Source: Syntrophorhabdus sp. PtaB.Bin184 (GTDB taxonomy: Bacteria > Desulfobacterota > Syntrophorhabdia > Syntrophorhabdales > Syntrophorhabdaceae). From it: DNA of 16,536 nt. The DNA is taken from assembly GCA_002067555.1 (NCBI GenBank), contig MVQQ01000176.1, forward strand, positions 1 through 16,536, read 5' to 3'. Numbering within the stretch: the stretch's first letter is position 1; each line of letters begins with the position of its first letter. Positions 1 to 6,892 of this stretch are shown here, piece by piece. Below the pieces are notes generated by a model, which was not told the origin of the DNA, ran no database searches, and saw only the letters and a list, made by a program, of their open reading frames with translations. The position numbers and the translations under genes were made by a program.

Positions 1-662
1 TCCTGTACCAGAAGACCCTGACGGCGGCAAGAAGGCTCCACGCCATATCGGAAAAGGATTTCCCCTCAGAGAGAGTGAAGCTCATGGAGGGCTTCGGACC
101 CGAACTCTATCGCTTCGAGCAGGACTACTTCCTCGAGAATTTCGTCAGGAACCATTGCGATATGGTCCTCGACACCGCCTTCGAATCACGGCTCATGTCG
201 GAACTCTCCCGCCTGACCGACGACCTTTGTTCCCCGCAGCGTTGTCTCGTTCACCGCGACCTCCAGTCCCAGAACGTCATGGTCCCCGGTTCGGAGCCGT
301 ACTTCATCGATTTCCAGGGTATGCGCTTCGGGAACCCCTTCTACGACCTGGGTTCCCTCCTGTGTGACCCCTATGTCTTCCTCACTCCCGGGGAAAGGGA
401 GGAACTCCTGTCGTTCTACTACGTCCTGTCACCCCAGGAACTCGACTGGGACACATTCCGGAGATCGTTCTGGTCGGCGTCTGTGCAACGTCTCATGCAG
501 GCTCTGGGGGCATACGGATTCCTGGGACGGACCAGGGGCCTCACAAGCTTTCTCGGCCATATCCCGGCGGGCCTCAGCAATCTCTCGATGGCAGCTTCCC
601 ACGTTCCCTCCCTGTCCAACCTGCGCCACCTCATAACGGAATGCACAGTGGCGCTGGGCTGA
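1..662 (+). CDS. AmgK-like sugar kinase / aminoglycoside phosphotransferase-fold protein, 3' part
   Basis: The frame is open from base 3 with no start inside the window, so this is the C-terminal ~220 residues of a longer gene (family members are usually 330-360 aa). The APH/choline-kinase catalytic loop is clear: HRDLQSQNVM near nt 256-285, with the catalytic Asp and metal-binding Asn. It is followed by a metal-binding segment reading IDFQ rather than IDFD (around nt 307-318), then YDLGSLL. The IDFQ variant is typical of the COG3178/AmgK branch, which phosphorylates the anomeric position of N-acetylmuramate or related sugars; that substrate is known for the family and not shown here. A sugar kinase fits the following glycosyltransferase and DUF4922 genes on the same strand, although a 300-bp repeat-rich gap separates them. 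The stop codon (660-662) touches the start of the 9-bp repeat array. A true aminoglycoside-resistance role is unlikely. Confidence 0.8.
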   Translation, partial: LYQKTLTAARRLHAISEKDFPSERVKLMEGFGPELYRFEQDYFLENFVRNHCDMVLDTAFESRLMSELSRLTDDLCSPQRCLVHRDLQSQNVMVPGSEPYFIDFQGMRFGNPFYDLGSLLCDPYVFLTPGEREELLSFYYVLSPQELDWDTFRRSFWSASVQRLMQALGAYGFLGRTRGLTSFLGHIPAGLSNLSMAASHVPSLSNLRHLITECTVALG

Positions 663-850
663 CAGATAGGACCAATAGGAGTTATAGGACCTATTGGACA
701 TATTGGACATATAGGACGCTTAGGACCTATAGGACGAATCGATCGACGGCTGTGGGCGGCTATTGCATTTCAACACGTCCTGTAGGTCCTATCTGTCCTA
801 TTGGTCTTATATGTCCTATTGGTCCTATTTTCCTGTAGGTCCTATCCGTC
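661..850. repeat. Palindromic array of 9-bp units (site A)
   Basis: The left arm (661-741) has nine consecutive 9-bp units, each starting GAC or a one-base variant: 661, 670, 679, 688, 697, 706, 715, 724 and 733. The consensus is GAC-N-TAT-N-G. After a spacer of about 35 bp the right arm (777-850) has eight units of the complementary type, starting GTC at 777, 786, 795, 804, 813, 822, then at about 830, 839 and 848, with one unit a base short. The arms can pair into a long imperfect hairpin in DNA or RNA. The array begins at the stop codon of the kinase gene. A related array lies at 6893-7027. The 9-bp period gives Gly-Pro-Ile-like or Ser-Tyr-rich reading frames, which I take as by-products and not proteins. 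Confidence 0.9.
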
Positions 851-945
851 CCTCTTCCCGCCCCGATCCCTGTCTCCCGACCCCTGGTCCCTATCCCCCG
901 CTTCCGATTCCTCCCCCCCTTTCCTGCTTTCTTTACCTCTCTTTC
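848..945. other. Polypyrimidine tract with G-quadruplex/i-motif potential (site A)
   Basis: The plus strand between repeat site A and the glycosyltransferase start is almost entirely C and T. In 850-899 there are eight runs of three or more C (850-852, 857-859, 861-864, 868-870, 876-878, 881-884, 889-891, 895-899), separated by loops of 1-5 bases. The minus strand therefore carries a G-run pattern that more than satisfies the four-run G3/loop 1-7 definition. A seven-C run follows at 913-919. No start codon or convincing reading frame occupies this stretch. Confidence 0.75.
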
Positions 946-965
946 CGTGGTAGGATATGGCACTC

Positions 966-2441
966 ATGAGACCAGTAACCGCTGTCTGTACCTTTGGCGC
1001 GGGACCCGTGTTCCTGCCGGCGCTGAGGAACCTGGCCGCGTCCGACCTCATCGAAGAGGTGTTGATCGTGGCCCGGCAGCCCATACCGGACATTCTTCCC
1101 CGATGCACGGTCATCAGCACCGGTCCCTTTGCCTCCCGGGAGACCTTCGAAACCATTCTCGCAAAAACTGCAACGGAATACCTTCTGTTCATCCCGCAGG
1201 CCATCCCCGTGCTGGCCGGCACGGCGACGCTGGAGAGACTCATCCGCGCCGCCCGGTCCACCGGGGCTGGCACCGTCTATTCCGACTTCTACGACGACAC
1301 GGGAAAGGGGAAAACTCTCCATCCCCTCATCGACTACCAACCCGGCAGCGTTCGGGACGATTTCAACTTCGGCGCCCTCGCCCTTCTTGACACCTCGATC
1401 ATCCGCAAGGCGCTTCAAAGGTACGGGCGCACACCGCCCCTGCGCCATGCCGCCCTGTACGACGTCCGGTTGAAGATGTCCATAGATCACGGGATACATC
1501 ATGTCGCGGAACCGCTCTACAGTGTCGTGAGCCACGGCGACACTCCCCGGGGCGAGGTGCACTTCGCCTACGTCAACCCCCGCAACCAACCTCTCCAAAA
1601 AGAAATGGAGATGGTCTTCACCGATCACCTCCGAAGGATCCACGCCTACGTACCCCCGGAGAAACTGAAACTCATGGAAGAACCGGCAGAACCTTTTCCC
1701 GTCCGGACCTCCGTGATCATCCCCGTGAAGAACCGCAGAAAGACCATAGCCGATGCCCTGCAAAGCGCCCTCTCGCAGGAGACGGACTTCACCTTCAACA
1801 TCATCGTCGTCGACAATCATTCAACGGACGGAACCACGGAGGTCGTTGCCGACTTCGCAGCCAGGAACCCGGCCATACGGCACATCATCCCCGCCCGGAA
1901 GGATCTCGGCATCGGGGGATGCTGGAATATGGCCATTACGGACGAGGCCTGCGGGCGTTATGCCGTCCAGCTCGATTCCGACGACCTCTACGAGAACCAC
2001 CTCGTTCTCGAGACCATCGTGGATACGATACGCGACGGGAACTACGCGATGGTTGTCGGCTCCTATACCATCGTCAACGAACGACTGGAGCAGATACCTC
2101 CGGGCCTCATCGACCATCGGGAATGGACCGGTGACAACGGGCACAACAATGCCCTCAGGGTCAACGGCCTCGGCGCGCCGCGGGCCTTTTCCACAACGGC
2201 CATTCGCCGGACAGGTTTTCTCAACGTGAGTTACGGGGAGGACTACGCCGCCGCGTTGAGGATATCCCGGGAATACCGGATCGGAAGGATCTATGAAAGC
2301 CTCTACCTGTGCCGCCGCTGGCAGGGCAATACCGATGCTGGTCTTTCCCTGGAAGCGGCGAACAGGAATGACGCGTTCAAGGACTCCCTCCGCACCGCGG
2401 AGATCATCGAACGGCAGAGACTGGCAGAGGAGTCCCTGTAA
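966..2441 (+). CDS. Family 2 glycosyltransferase with an extra N-terminal GT-like domain
   Basis: About 491 aa. I prefer the ATG at 966 over the one at 957, because the GTAGGA ribosome site (950-955) is 10 nt from 966 and only one base from 957. Counting from 957, the C-terminal half (from about residue 250) is a GT2 GT-A domain: TSVIIPVKNR at the first strand, IIVVDNHSTDGT, the metal-binding DSDD at 340-343, then GED and a late RRWQGN segment. This fold transfers a sugar from a nucleotide sugar. The first ~240 residues look like a second, degenerate GT-like domain (VYSDFYDD, then HPLIDYQPGSVRDDFNFG). I see no signal peptide or membrane segment, so a cytoplasmic or peripheral enzyme is likely. 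The stop TAA (2439-2441) directly abuts the GTG of the next gene, which points to translational coupling with the DUF4922 protein. Donor and acceptor cannot be read from sequence. Confidence 0.87.
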   Translation: MRPVTAVCTFGAGPVFLPALRNLAASDLIEEVLIVARQPIPDILPRCTVISTGPFASRETFETILAKTATEYLLFIPQAIPVLAGTATLERLIRAARSTGAGTVYSDFYDDTGKGKTLHPLIDYQPGSVRDDFNFGALALLDTSIIRKALQRYGRTPPLRHAALYDVRLKMSIDHGIHHVAEPLYSVVSHGDTPRGEVHFAYVNPRNQPLQKEMEMVFTDHLRRIHAYVPPEKLKLMEEPAEPFPVRTSVIIPVKNRRKTIADALQSALSQETDFTFNIIVVDNHSTDGTTEVVADFAARNPAIRHIIPARKDLGIGGCWNMAITDEACGRYAVQLDSDDLYENHLVLETIVDTIRDGNYAMVVGSYTIVNERLEQIPPGLIDHREWTGDNGHNNALRVNGLGAPRAFSTTAIRRTGFLNVSYGEDYAAALRISREYRIGRIYESLYLCRRWQGNTDAGLSLEAANRNDAFKDSLRTAEIIERQRLAEESL

Positions 2442-3428
2442 GTGGCGGAAGAGTTGAGGGACCGGACCTATGCGACCTTTGATGGGGAGGAAGACACACC
2501 CTCTCTGGAGGAATTGAGCCGGAACTTCCTCTCTGAACAGCAGAAAAGCTGGCCGGAGCTCAGGCTGGCCTACGATTCGCTTCGCGGGACACGGTACCGG
2601 GACATAGTGTGTAACGGGTTCTCGGTCCGCCTCCTCTTTAATCCCGGCAGGGCTGTCAACACGACAGCCGCCGTAAGCCCCGAAAAGATCAGTCAGAGGC
2701 CCTGCTTCCTCTGCATTGCCAACCTGCCCGTCGAGCAGAAGTGTATCCTCTACCGGCACGAGTTCCTGATCCTCGGGAACCCGCGGCCTGTTGTACCCTT
2801 TCACCTGACCATCGCGCACATGAGGCATATCCCCCAGGCCGTGGCCGCCCACATGGAAATCTTCCTGCGCATGGCTGCGGACTTCGGGCCTGGCTTCACG
2901 ATCCTCTACAACGGGCCGCGCTGTGGTGCCTCCGCCCCCGACCACCTTCATTTTCAGGCGGTGCCTTCGGGACAGATGCCCGTCGAGAAGGAAATCGACG
3001 GGAGGAAAGGCTTCACGCCAACCGTTTCCCGGACCAGGGTCACCGATGTATCCGTGCGGGGGTTGGCCGGCCTCGGACGCGAGGTCATCCTCATCGAAGG
3101 AGATGATGTGCCCCGCCTGGCAGCCGCCTTTAGGGATTATGTGCATGATCTTGCAGATGTGTCGACGCCCCCGGGCGGGTCCGCCGGAGAACCCATGATG
3201 AACGCGACCGCCTCTTTTGACGGAAGAACATGGCGCCTCCTCGTCTTCCCCCGGCGTGCCCACCGCCCGGCTGCCTTCTACAGAGATGATGACGCAAGGC
3301 TCCTTGTCAGCCCCGCCGTCATGGAAATGGCGGGCATCATCGTCACTCCCGCGGAGCGCGACTTCGATCGTCTCGACGCCGCGGCGATAGAGTCCCTGTA
3401 TCGCGAGGTATCTTTCATCCACGACTGA
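2442..3428 (+). CDS. DUF4922 protein, HIT-like nucleotidyltransferase/phosphorylase
   Basis: 328 aa, GTG start immediately after the glycosyltransferase stop, with an AGAGGAG ribosome site inside the end of the upstream gene. Recognisable DUF4922 blocks are RPCFLC (Cys 88 and Cys 91, a likely metal pair), LGNPRPVVPFH near 111-121, and NGPRCGASAPDHLHFQA near 157-173. The last contains HLHFQ (His168, His170, Gln172), the HIT-superfamily active site seen in GDP-galactose phosphorylase and Ap4A phosphorylase. The central His would carry a nucleotidyl intermediate; that chemistry is inferred from the superfamily. The C-terminal part (MNATASFDGRTWRLLVFPRR) completes the fold. Together with the upstream kinase and glycosyltransferase it suggests interconversion of a sugar-1-phosphate and a nucleotide sugar. 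The substrate is unknown, and family members are mostly annotated only as domains of unknown function. Confidence 0.85.
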   Translation: MAEELRDRTYATFDGEEDTPSLEELSRNFLSEQQKSWPELRLAYDSLRGTRYRDIVCNGFSVRLLFNPGRAVNTTAAVSPEKISQRPCFLCIANLPVEQKCILYRHEFLILGNPRPVVPFHLTIAHMRHIPQAVAAHMEIFLRMAADFGPGFTILYNGPRCGASAPDHLHFQAVPSGQMPVEKEIDGRKGFTPTVSRTRVTDVSVRGLAGLGREVILIEGDDVPRLAAAFRDYVHDLADVSTPPGGSAGEPMMNATASFDGRTWRLLVFPRRAHRPAAFYRDDDARLLVSPAVMEMAGIIVTPAERDFDRLDAAAIESLYREVSFIHD

Positions 3429-3481
3429 GACCAGCCTAAACCCCTGATCCGGGATGCGATAAAATATGTGGAGACCCACAA

Positions 3482-3511
3482 GCCCGGAATGGCACCCCTT
3501 GGGTCACGGGC
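3482..3511 (+). other. Stem-loop between DUF4922 gene and sensor kinase
   Basis: GCCCG (3482-3486) pairs with CGGGC (3507-3511). An inner ACCC/GGGT pair sits around a short loop, with an asymmetric internal bulge between the two stems. It lies 54 bases after the DUF4922 stop and just upstream of the kinase promoter. There is no T-run after it, so it is a poor intrinsic terminator; it may be an mRNA 3'-end structure. Confidence 0.3.
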
Positions 3512-3523
3512 CTGGATTCGATA

Positions 3524-3552
3524 TTGATATACCCGTCTGATTCTATTATGAT
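3524..3552 (+). promoter_or_regulatory. Sigma70-like promoter for the hybrid kinase
   Basis: A -35 box TTGATA (3524-3529) and a -10 box TATGAT (3547-3552) are separated by exactly 17 bp, each one base from consensus. The predicted transcript would start near 3559, at or inside the GGGGAGAG ribosome site (3559-3566), giving a leader of only about 18 nt to the TTG at 3577. Confidence 0.6.
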
Positions 3553-3576
3553 TGTCTTGGGGAGAGCACGAACACG

Positions 3577-5913
3577 TTGAAAGCGATGCAGGAATTGACC
3601 CGGGAGATCTCTCTCCTGAAGAACAGGATCCGGGAACTGGAAGAGTCCGAAGCCCATTACAGGAGCGTCGTGGAGGGTTTGGGGTCTTCCCTGGAGCAGT
3701 TGCACCTTCTCGTCGACGCGGGGCCGGATTTCTTCTTCCTCAAAGACCTCGACCTCAACTACCAGCTTGTCAACGCGGCAAACGCGCAGTTCTTCGGGCG
3801 CACCGAGGCCGAGATCGTGGGCAGGAACGACTACGATCTCATGCCGGCCGAAGCCGCAGTCGCCTGCCAGCAGAGCGATCGGCTGGCCATCACCGAAAAA
3901 AGGACGGTGATCACCACCGAGGCCGTCGGGGGAAGGTTCTACGAGACCTACAAATTCCCTTTCCTTGTCAAGGGCACGGTCGCCGGTGTGGCAGGGATCG
4001 TCCGGGACATCACGGAGCGCAAGCTCGCCGAGGAGGAGCTGCGAAAAAGCCGCGCCCTCCTTTCCGACATGATCGAGAACAGCGGGACCCTCATCTGTGT
4101 TAAGGACCGTGACGGACGCTACGAGATGGTGAACCGCAAGTGGCAGGAAGTGACCGGTATCAGCCGGGAGAACACCATCGGCAGAACGGACGAGGAACTC
4201 TTTCCCGGACCGACGGGGATTGTCTTCCGCCGAAATGACCTGGAGGTCATGGAATCAGGATCGGTGATGGAAAAGGAGGAGGTCCTGGAGGACGATCTGG
4301 GAAAACGGTTCTTCATCTCCATCAAGTTCCCCCTGCGTGATCAGGATGGTTCCGTGAGCGGCATGTGCGCCATGATCACGGAGATCACGGCGCGCAAATC
4401 GGTGGAGGAACAGCTTGCCATCAGCAGGGACCGTCTGTCCCGTGCGGAGATCATATCCCGCTCCGGGAACTGGGAGTTCGACATGGAAACAAAGAATGTC
4501 TTCATGTCCCCGGGAGCCCGCAGGATCTTCGGCGTCGGGGATGGAGCATTGACGATCCCGACTATGAAGGAAATACCCCTTCCCCGGTACCGACAGACAC
4601 TTAACGAGGCCCTGAGCGCTCTCATCAGTGAGGGCCGCCCTTATGACCTGGAGTTCGAGATACGGCGTCCCGACACGGGAGAGGTGGTGGATATACACTC
4701 CGTGGCGGAGTACGACAGCGACAGGAACGTGGTCTTCGGGATCATACAGGACATCACCGACCGCAAACAGCTTGAATCACAGCTTCTTCAAGCGAGGAAG
4801 CTTGAGGCTATCGGCACTCTGGCGGGCGGCATTGCACACGATTTCAATAACATCCTCATGGGAATACAGGGAGACGCCTCGCTGATGCTCTCGGAAAAGA
4901 TGGAAGATACCGGCCATCCCGACTACGAGCGCCTTAAGTCCATCGAGGAACAGGTCAGGAGCGCGTCGAACCTGACCCGTCAGCTTCTGGGTTTTGCCCG
5001 GGCAGGGGGGTACGAGATACGGCCCGCCGACATGAACGAGATCGTCCGGGAAACCTCCGCCATGTTCCACAGGACAAGGAAAGAGCTGACGATCCGGGAG
5101 AAATACGAGAAGCGCCTCAGGGTCGTGGAAGTTGACCGGGGCCAGATAGAACAGGTCCTGCTCAATCTCTACCTTAACGCGTGGCACGCGATGCCCGCGG
5201 GGGGAGAGATCCGCCTGACGACCTCGAATGTGGTCATCGACCCAAACTTCGCGGCCCCCCGCGACATCCCTCCCGGGGAGTATGTGCGCGTCACCGTTGC
5301 AGACACGGGAACGGGCATCGAAGAAGAAACGATGAAACGCATATTCGACCCCTTCTTCACCACGAAGGAGATGGGCAGGGGAACGGGCCTCGGCCTCGCG
5401 ATGGTGTACGGGATCATGAAAGGACACAAGGGTCTCGTGGAGGTAGAAAGCACGCCTGGCCGGGGAACCATGTTCATCCTGTATTTTCCGGCATCGGGAA
5501 AGAAGGTCATCCGGGAAAGGCAGCCGGCGGCGAAGACCCTGAAGGGTTCCGAGACGATCCTCCTCGTCGATGACGAATCGACGGTCCTCAGGGTGACCGC
5601 AAGGATGCTTCAGTCTCTTGGATACACCGTGCACGCCATGAACGGCGGATCGGAAGCGGTCTTCTTTTTCAAAGATGGCGGGGGATCTGTCGACCTCGTG
5701 ATACTTGACATGGTCATGCCCGGCATGTCCGGCAGCGAGACCTTCGACCGCATCAGGGAACTCAACTCCTCGGTAAAGGTCATCCTTTCGAGCGGCTACA
5801 GCATGGACAGCGAGGCCCGGATGATCATGGAAAAAGGATGCGCCGGCTTTATCCAGAAACCTTACAACATGGCCCTTCTCTCCCGCAAGATCCGGGAAGT
5901 GCTGGAGAAGTGA
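3577..5913 (+). CDS. Hybrid sensor histidine kinase, PAS-PAS-PAS-HisKA-HATPase-REC
   Basis: 778 aa from a TTG start, 10 nt after GGGGAGAG; the ATG at 3586 is an alternative. A short coiled coil (about 5-40) leads into three PAS/PAC units (about 40-150, 158-275, 280-397), each closing with a D/EIT-(E/A/D)-RK-type PAC end. The HisKA helix follows, with phospho-accepting His421 in GIAHDFNN. The HATPase domain shows the N box (Asn530, Asn534), G1 DTGTG (Asp576), FDPFFTTK (590-597) and GTGLGLAM. The C-terminal receiver (about 660-778) has acidic Asp665/Asp666, phospho-acceptor Asp711, Ser738 and Lys761, so all key residues are present. There is no membrane segment, so the kinase is probably cytoplasmic and reads an intracellular cue through its PAS domains. 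The PAS sequences do not reveal a ligand or cofactor. No output domain or neighbouring regulator gene is seen, so its partner must be elsewhere. It converges on the cysteine-rich gene with a 10-bp gap. Confidence 0.95.
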   Translation: MKAMQELTREISLLKNRIRELEESEAHYRSVVEGLGSSLEQLHLLVDAGPDFFFLKDLDLNYQLVNAANAQFFGRTEAEIVGRNDYDLMPAEAAVACQQSDRLAITEKRTVITTEAVGGRFYETYKFPFLVKGTVAGVAGIVRDITERKLAEEELRKSRALLSDMIENSGTLICVKDRDGRYEMVNRKWQEVTGISRENTIGRTDEELFPGPTGIVFRRNDLEVMESGSVMEKEEVLEDDLGKRFFISIKFPLRDQDGSVSGMCAMITEITARKSVEEQLAISRDRLSRAEIISRSGNWEFDMETKNVFMSPGARRIFGVGDGALTIPTMKEIPLPRYRQTLNEALSALISEGRPYDLEFEIRRPDTGEVVDIHSVAEYDSDRNVVFGIIQDITDRKQLESQLLQARKLEAIGTLAGGIAHDFNNILMGIQGDASLMLSEKMEDTGHPDYERLKSIEEQVRSASNLTRQLLGFARAGGYEIRPADMNEIVRETSAMFHRTRKELTIREKYEKRLRVVEVDRGQIEQVLLNLYLNAWHAMPAGGEIRLTTSNVVIDPNFAAPRDIPPGEYVRVTVADTGTGIEEETMKRIFDPFFTTKEMGRGTGLGLAMVYGIMKGHKGLVEVESTPGRGTMFILYFPASGKKVIRERQPAAKTLKGSETILLVDDESTVLRVTARMLQSLGYTVHAMNGGSEAVFFFKDGGGSVDLVILDMVMPGMSGSETFDRIRELNSSVKVILSSGYSMDSEARMIMEKGCAGFIQKPYNMALLSRKIREVLEK

Positions 5914-5923
5914 AACACAGGTC

Positions 5924-6151
5924 TCAAGCCGTCCTTCGTTTGAATTCTTCCATTGTCCAGCAGGAACGCAGAAAGGGGCAATCCTTGCAGAGATCCACCC
6001 TGTGGTGATCGATGAGGTACTTCTTCCCCGACACGGAACTCACGTTGTGGGACGTCATTTCGTCGATGCAGGGAGGTGTCCTCGACTTGCAGCCGTGCTT
6101 GTTGGTGCAACCGATGCAGTAACCGCTCTTCGGTTTCATGCGAACCTCCAT
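5924..6151 (-). CDS. Small cysteine-rich protein, putative metal-binding
   Basis: About 75 aa with seven cysteines. Counting from the GTG at 6154, these are Cys13, 16, 22 and 29, then Cys56, 59 and 65. The spacing C-x2-C-x5-C occurs twice, which suggests a duplicated Zn- or Fe-S-binding knuckle. The middle segment (KKYLIDHHRVDLC) adds two histidines. I do not recognise a named family. The start codon overlaps the stop of the transglutaminase-like gene (TGATG; a GTG three bases earlier is the alternative), so the two are translationally coupled. The absence of a signal peptide implies a cytoplasmic location. It is a credible gene because of this coupling and the regular cysteine pattern, but the function is unknown. 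Confidence 0.7.
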   Translation of the reverse strand: MEVRMKPKSGYCIGCTNKHGCKSRTPPCIDEMTSHNVSSVSGKKYLIDHHRVDLCKDCPFLRSCWTMEEFKRRTA

Positions 6152-6828
6152 CACGGGAACCGGTATCCCGACAATGGCATGACGTGGCCCCTTGAGGCAT
6201 CAGCTTCGGCCCAGGGGCGTTTCCTGCCCCAGATGGGAAAGATCTTGCCGTGAAGCCACTCAAAGGGAAGGTCGGCATGAGGCTCGTACTTCTCGACGTA
6301 TTCCACGTAAGGGTTGCCGGCAAGGTCCACGGGGGCGAGGACGGCATCGTGCTCCCCGTCGAAATCGCAGGAGGATACGCCAATCCTTTCGCACAAAGCC
6401 CTGTCGAACGCGGGGGTAACGCTCATCCATCTCCCCTTCACAAAAAGCTGGGTGTACCCGTGACTGGGAAATTCCTTTATCCCCGTCTGGGCCTTCAGCT
6501 CAGCGGGCATCTTGTGGTTCACGATCCTCGCGAAGGCAAGCCGGGATGGAATACCCGCGGCACGGGCGAGAGCGGCAAGAAGGACAGCTTTCTGGACGCA
6601 ATAGCCTTTGCCCCTCTCCAGAGTCACGCTCGCCTTGAAATCTTCCCTGAACGTCGAAAGCATGTAAACATTATAATGGATCTCGTCGCGTACGAAGTAG
6701 AAGAGCGCCTGCGCCCTCGGGCCTTCCTCCGTCAACCCCGTGGTAAGCCTCCGCGCCGTCTCCCGGATACGACCATTGTCGCTGTCTATGATCTCCGTGG
6801 ACCGGAGGTAAATGTCCATCTCACCCAT
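6151..6828 (-). CDS. Transglutaminase-like (papain-fold) protein
   Basis: 225 aa from the ATG at 6828, which sits 5 nt after AAGGAG; a GTG at 6831 is closer than usual to that site. The transglutaminase-like core is present: YFVRDEIHYNV near residue 46, catalytic Cys in GKGYCVQKAVLLAALARAAG (Cys78 counting from the GTG), His124 in SHGYTQLF and Asp143 in TPAFD. That is a full Cys-His-Asp triad. Bacterial members are usually cysteine proteases or amidases and not cross-linkers, so the product could cleave an amide or peptide bond; this is inferred from the family. No signal peptide or membrane helix is visible, so it is likely cytoplasmic. The downstream small cysteine-rich gene overlaps its stop codon. 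The region just upstream of the ribosome site holds a G-rich tract and repeat site B. Confidence 0.85.
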   Translation of the reverse strand: MGEMDIYLRSTEIIDSDNGRIRETARRLTTGLTEEGPRAQALFYFVRDEIHYNVYMLSTFREDFKASVTLERGKGYCVQKAVLLAALARAAGIPSRLAFARIVNHKMPAELKAQTGIKEFPSHGYTQLFVKGRWMSVTPAFDRALCERIGVSSCDFDGEHDAVLAPVDLAGNPYVEYVEKYEPHADLPFEWLHGKIFPIWGRKRPWAEADASRGHVMPLSGYRFP

Positions 6829-6833
6829 CACAA

Positions 6834-6839
6834 CTCCTT
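6834..6839 (-). promoter_or_regulatory. Ribosome binding site of the transglutaminase-like gene
   Basis: AAGGAG on the minus strand lies 5 nt before the ATG at 6828 and 2 nt before the GTG at 6831. The spacing favours the ATG. The G-rich tract 6848-6888 begins 9 bases farther upstream in the same leader, so a folded tract could hide or expose this site. Confidence 0.6.
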
Positions 6840-6847
6840 AAAAACAT

Positions 6848-6888
6848 CCCGCCAACCCCAACCAACCCCCAACACGTCCCATCATCCC
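6848..6888 (-). other. G-quadruplex-type tract in the transglutaminase leader (site B)
   Basis: The plus strand has five C runs of three or more (6848-6850, 6856-6859, 6866-6870, 6878-6880, 6886-6888) with gaps of 5, 6, 7 and 5 bases. On the minus strand, which is the mRNA sense for the transglutaminase gene, this meets the G3/loop 1-7 pattern. Two further GG doublets fall in the loops, so alternative two-tetrad folds are also possible. Confidence 0.6.
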
Positions 6889-6892
6889 GCAT

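Noticed and set aside
661..850. CRISPR array
   Set aside because: Units are 9 bp and contiguous, with no unique spacers of 25-40 bp and no cas genes nearby.
641..963. Collagen-like or Tyr/Ser-rich open frames over repeat site A (for example Gly-Pro-Ile repeats)
   Set aside because: A 9-bp repeat gives three-residue periodic frames on both strands automatically. No ribosome site fits, and the frames run into flanking non-coding or antisense sequence.
1821..3479. Long minus-strand open frame (552 codons)
   Set aside because: Antisense shadow of the glycosyltransferase and DUF4922 genes, both of which have clear motifs; the shadow protein resembles no fold.
3482..3523. Intrinsic terminator after the DUF4922 gene
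   Set aside because: The stem has a lopsided bulge and no T-run follows, so it is listed only as a possible stem-loop.
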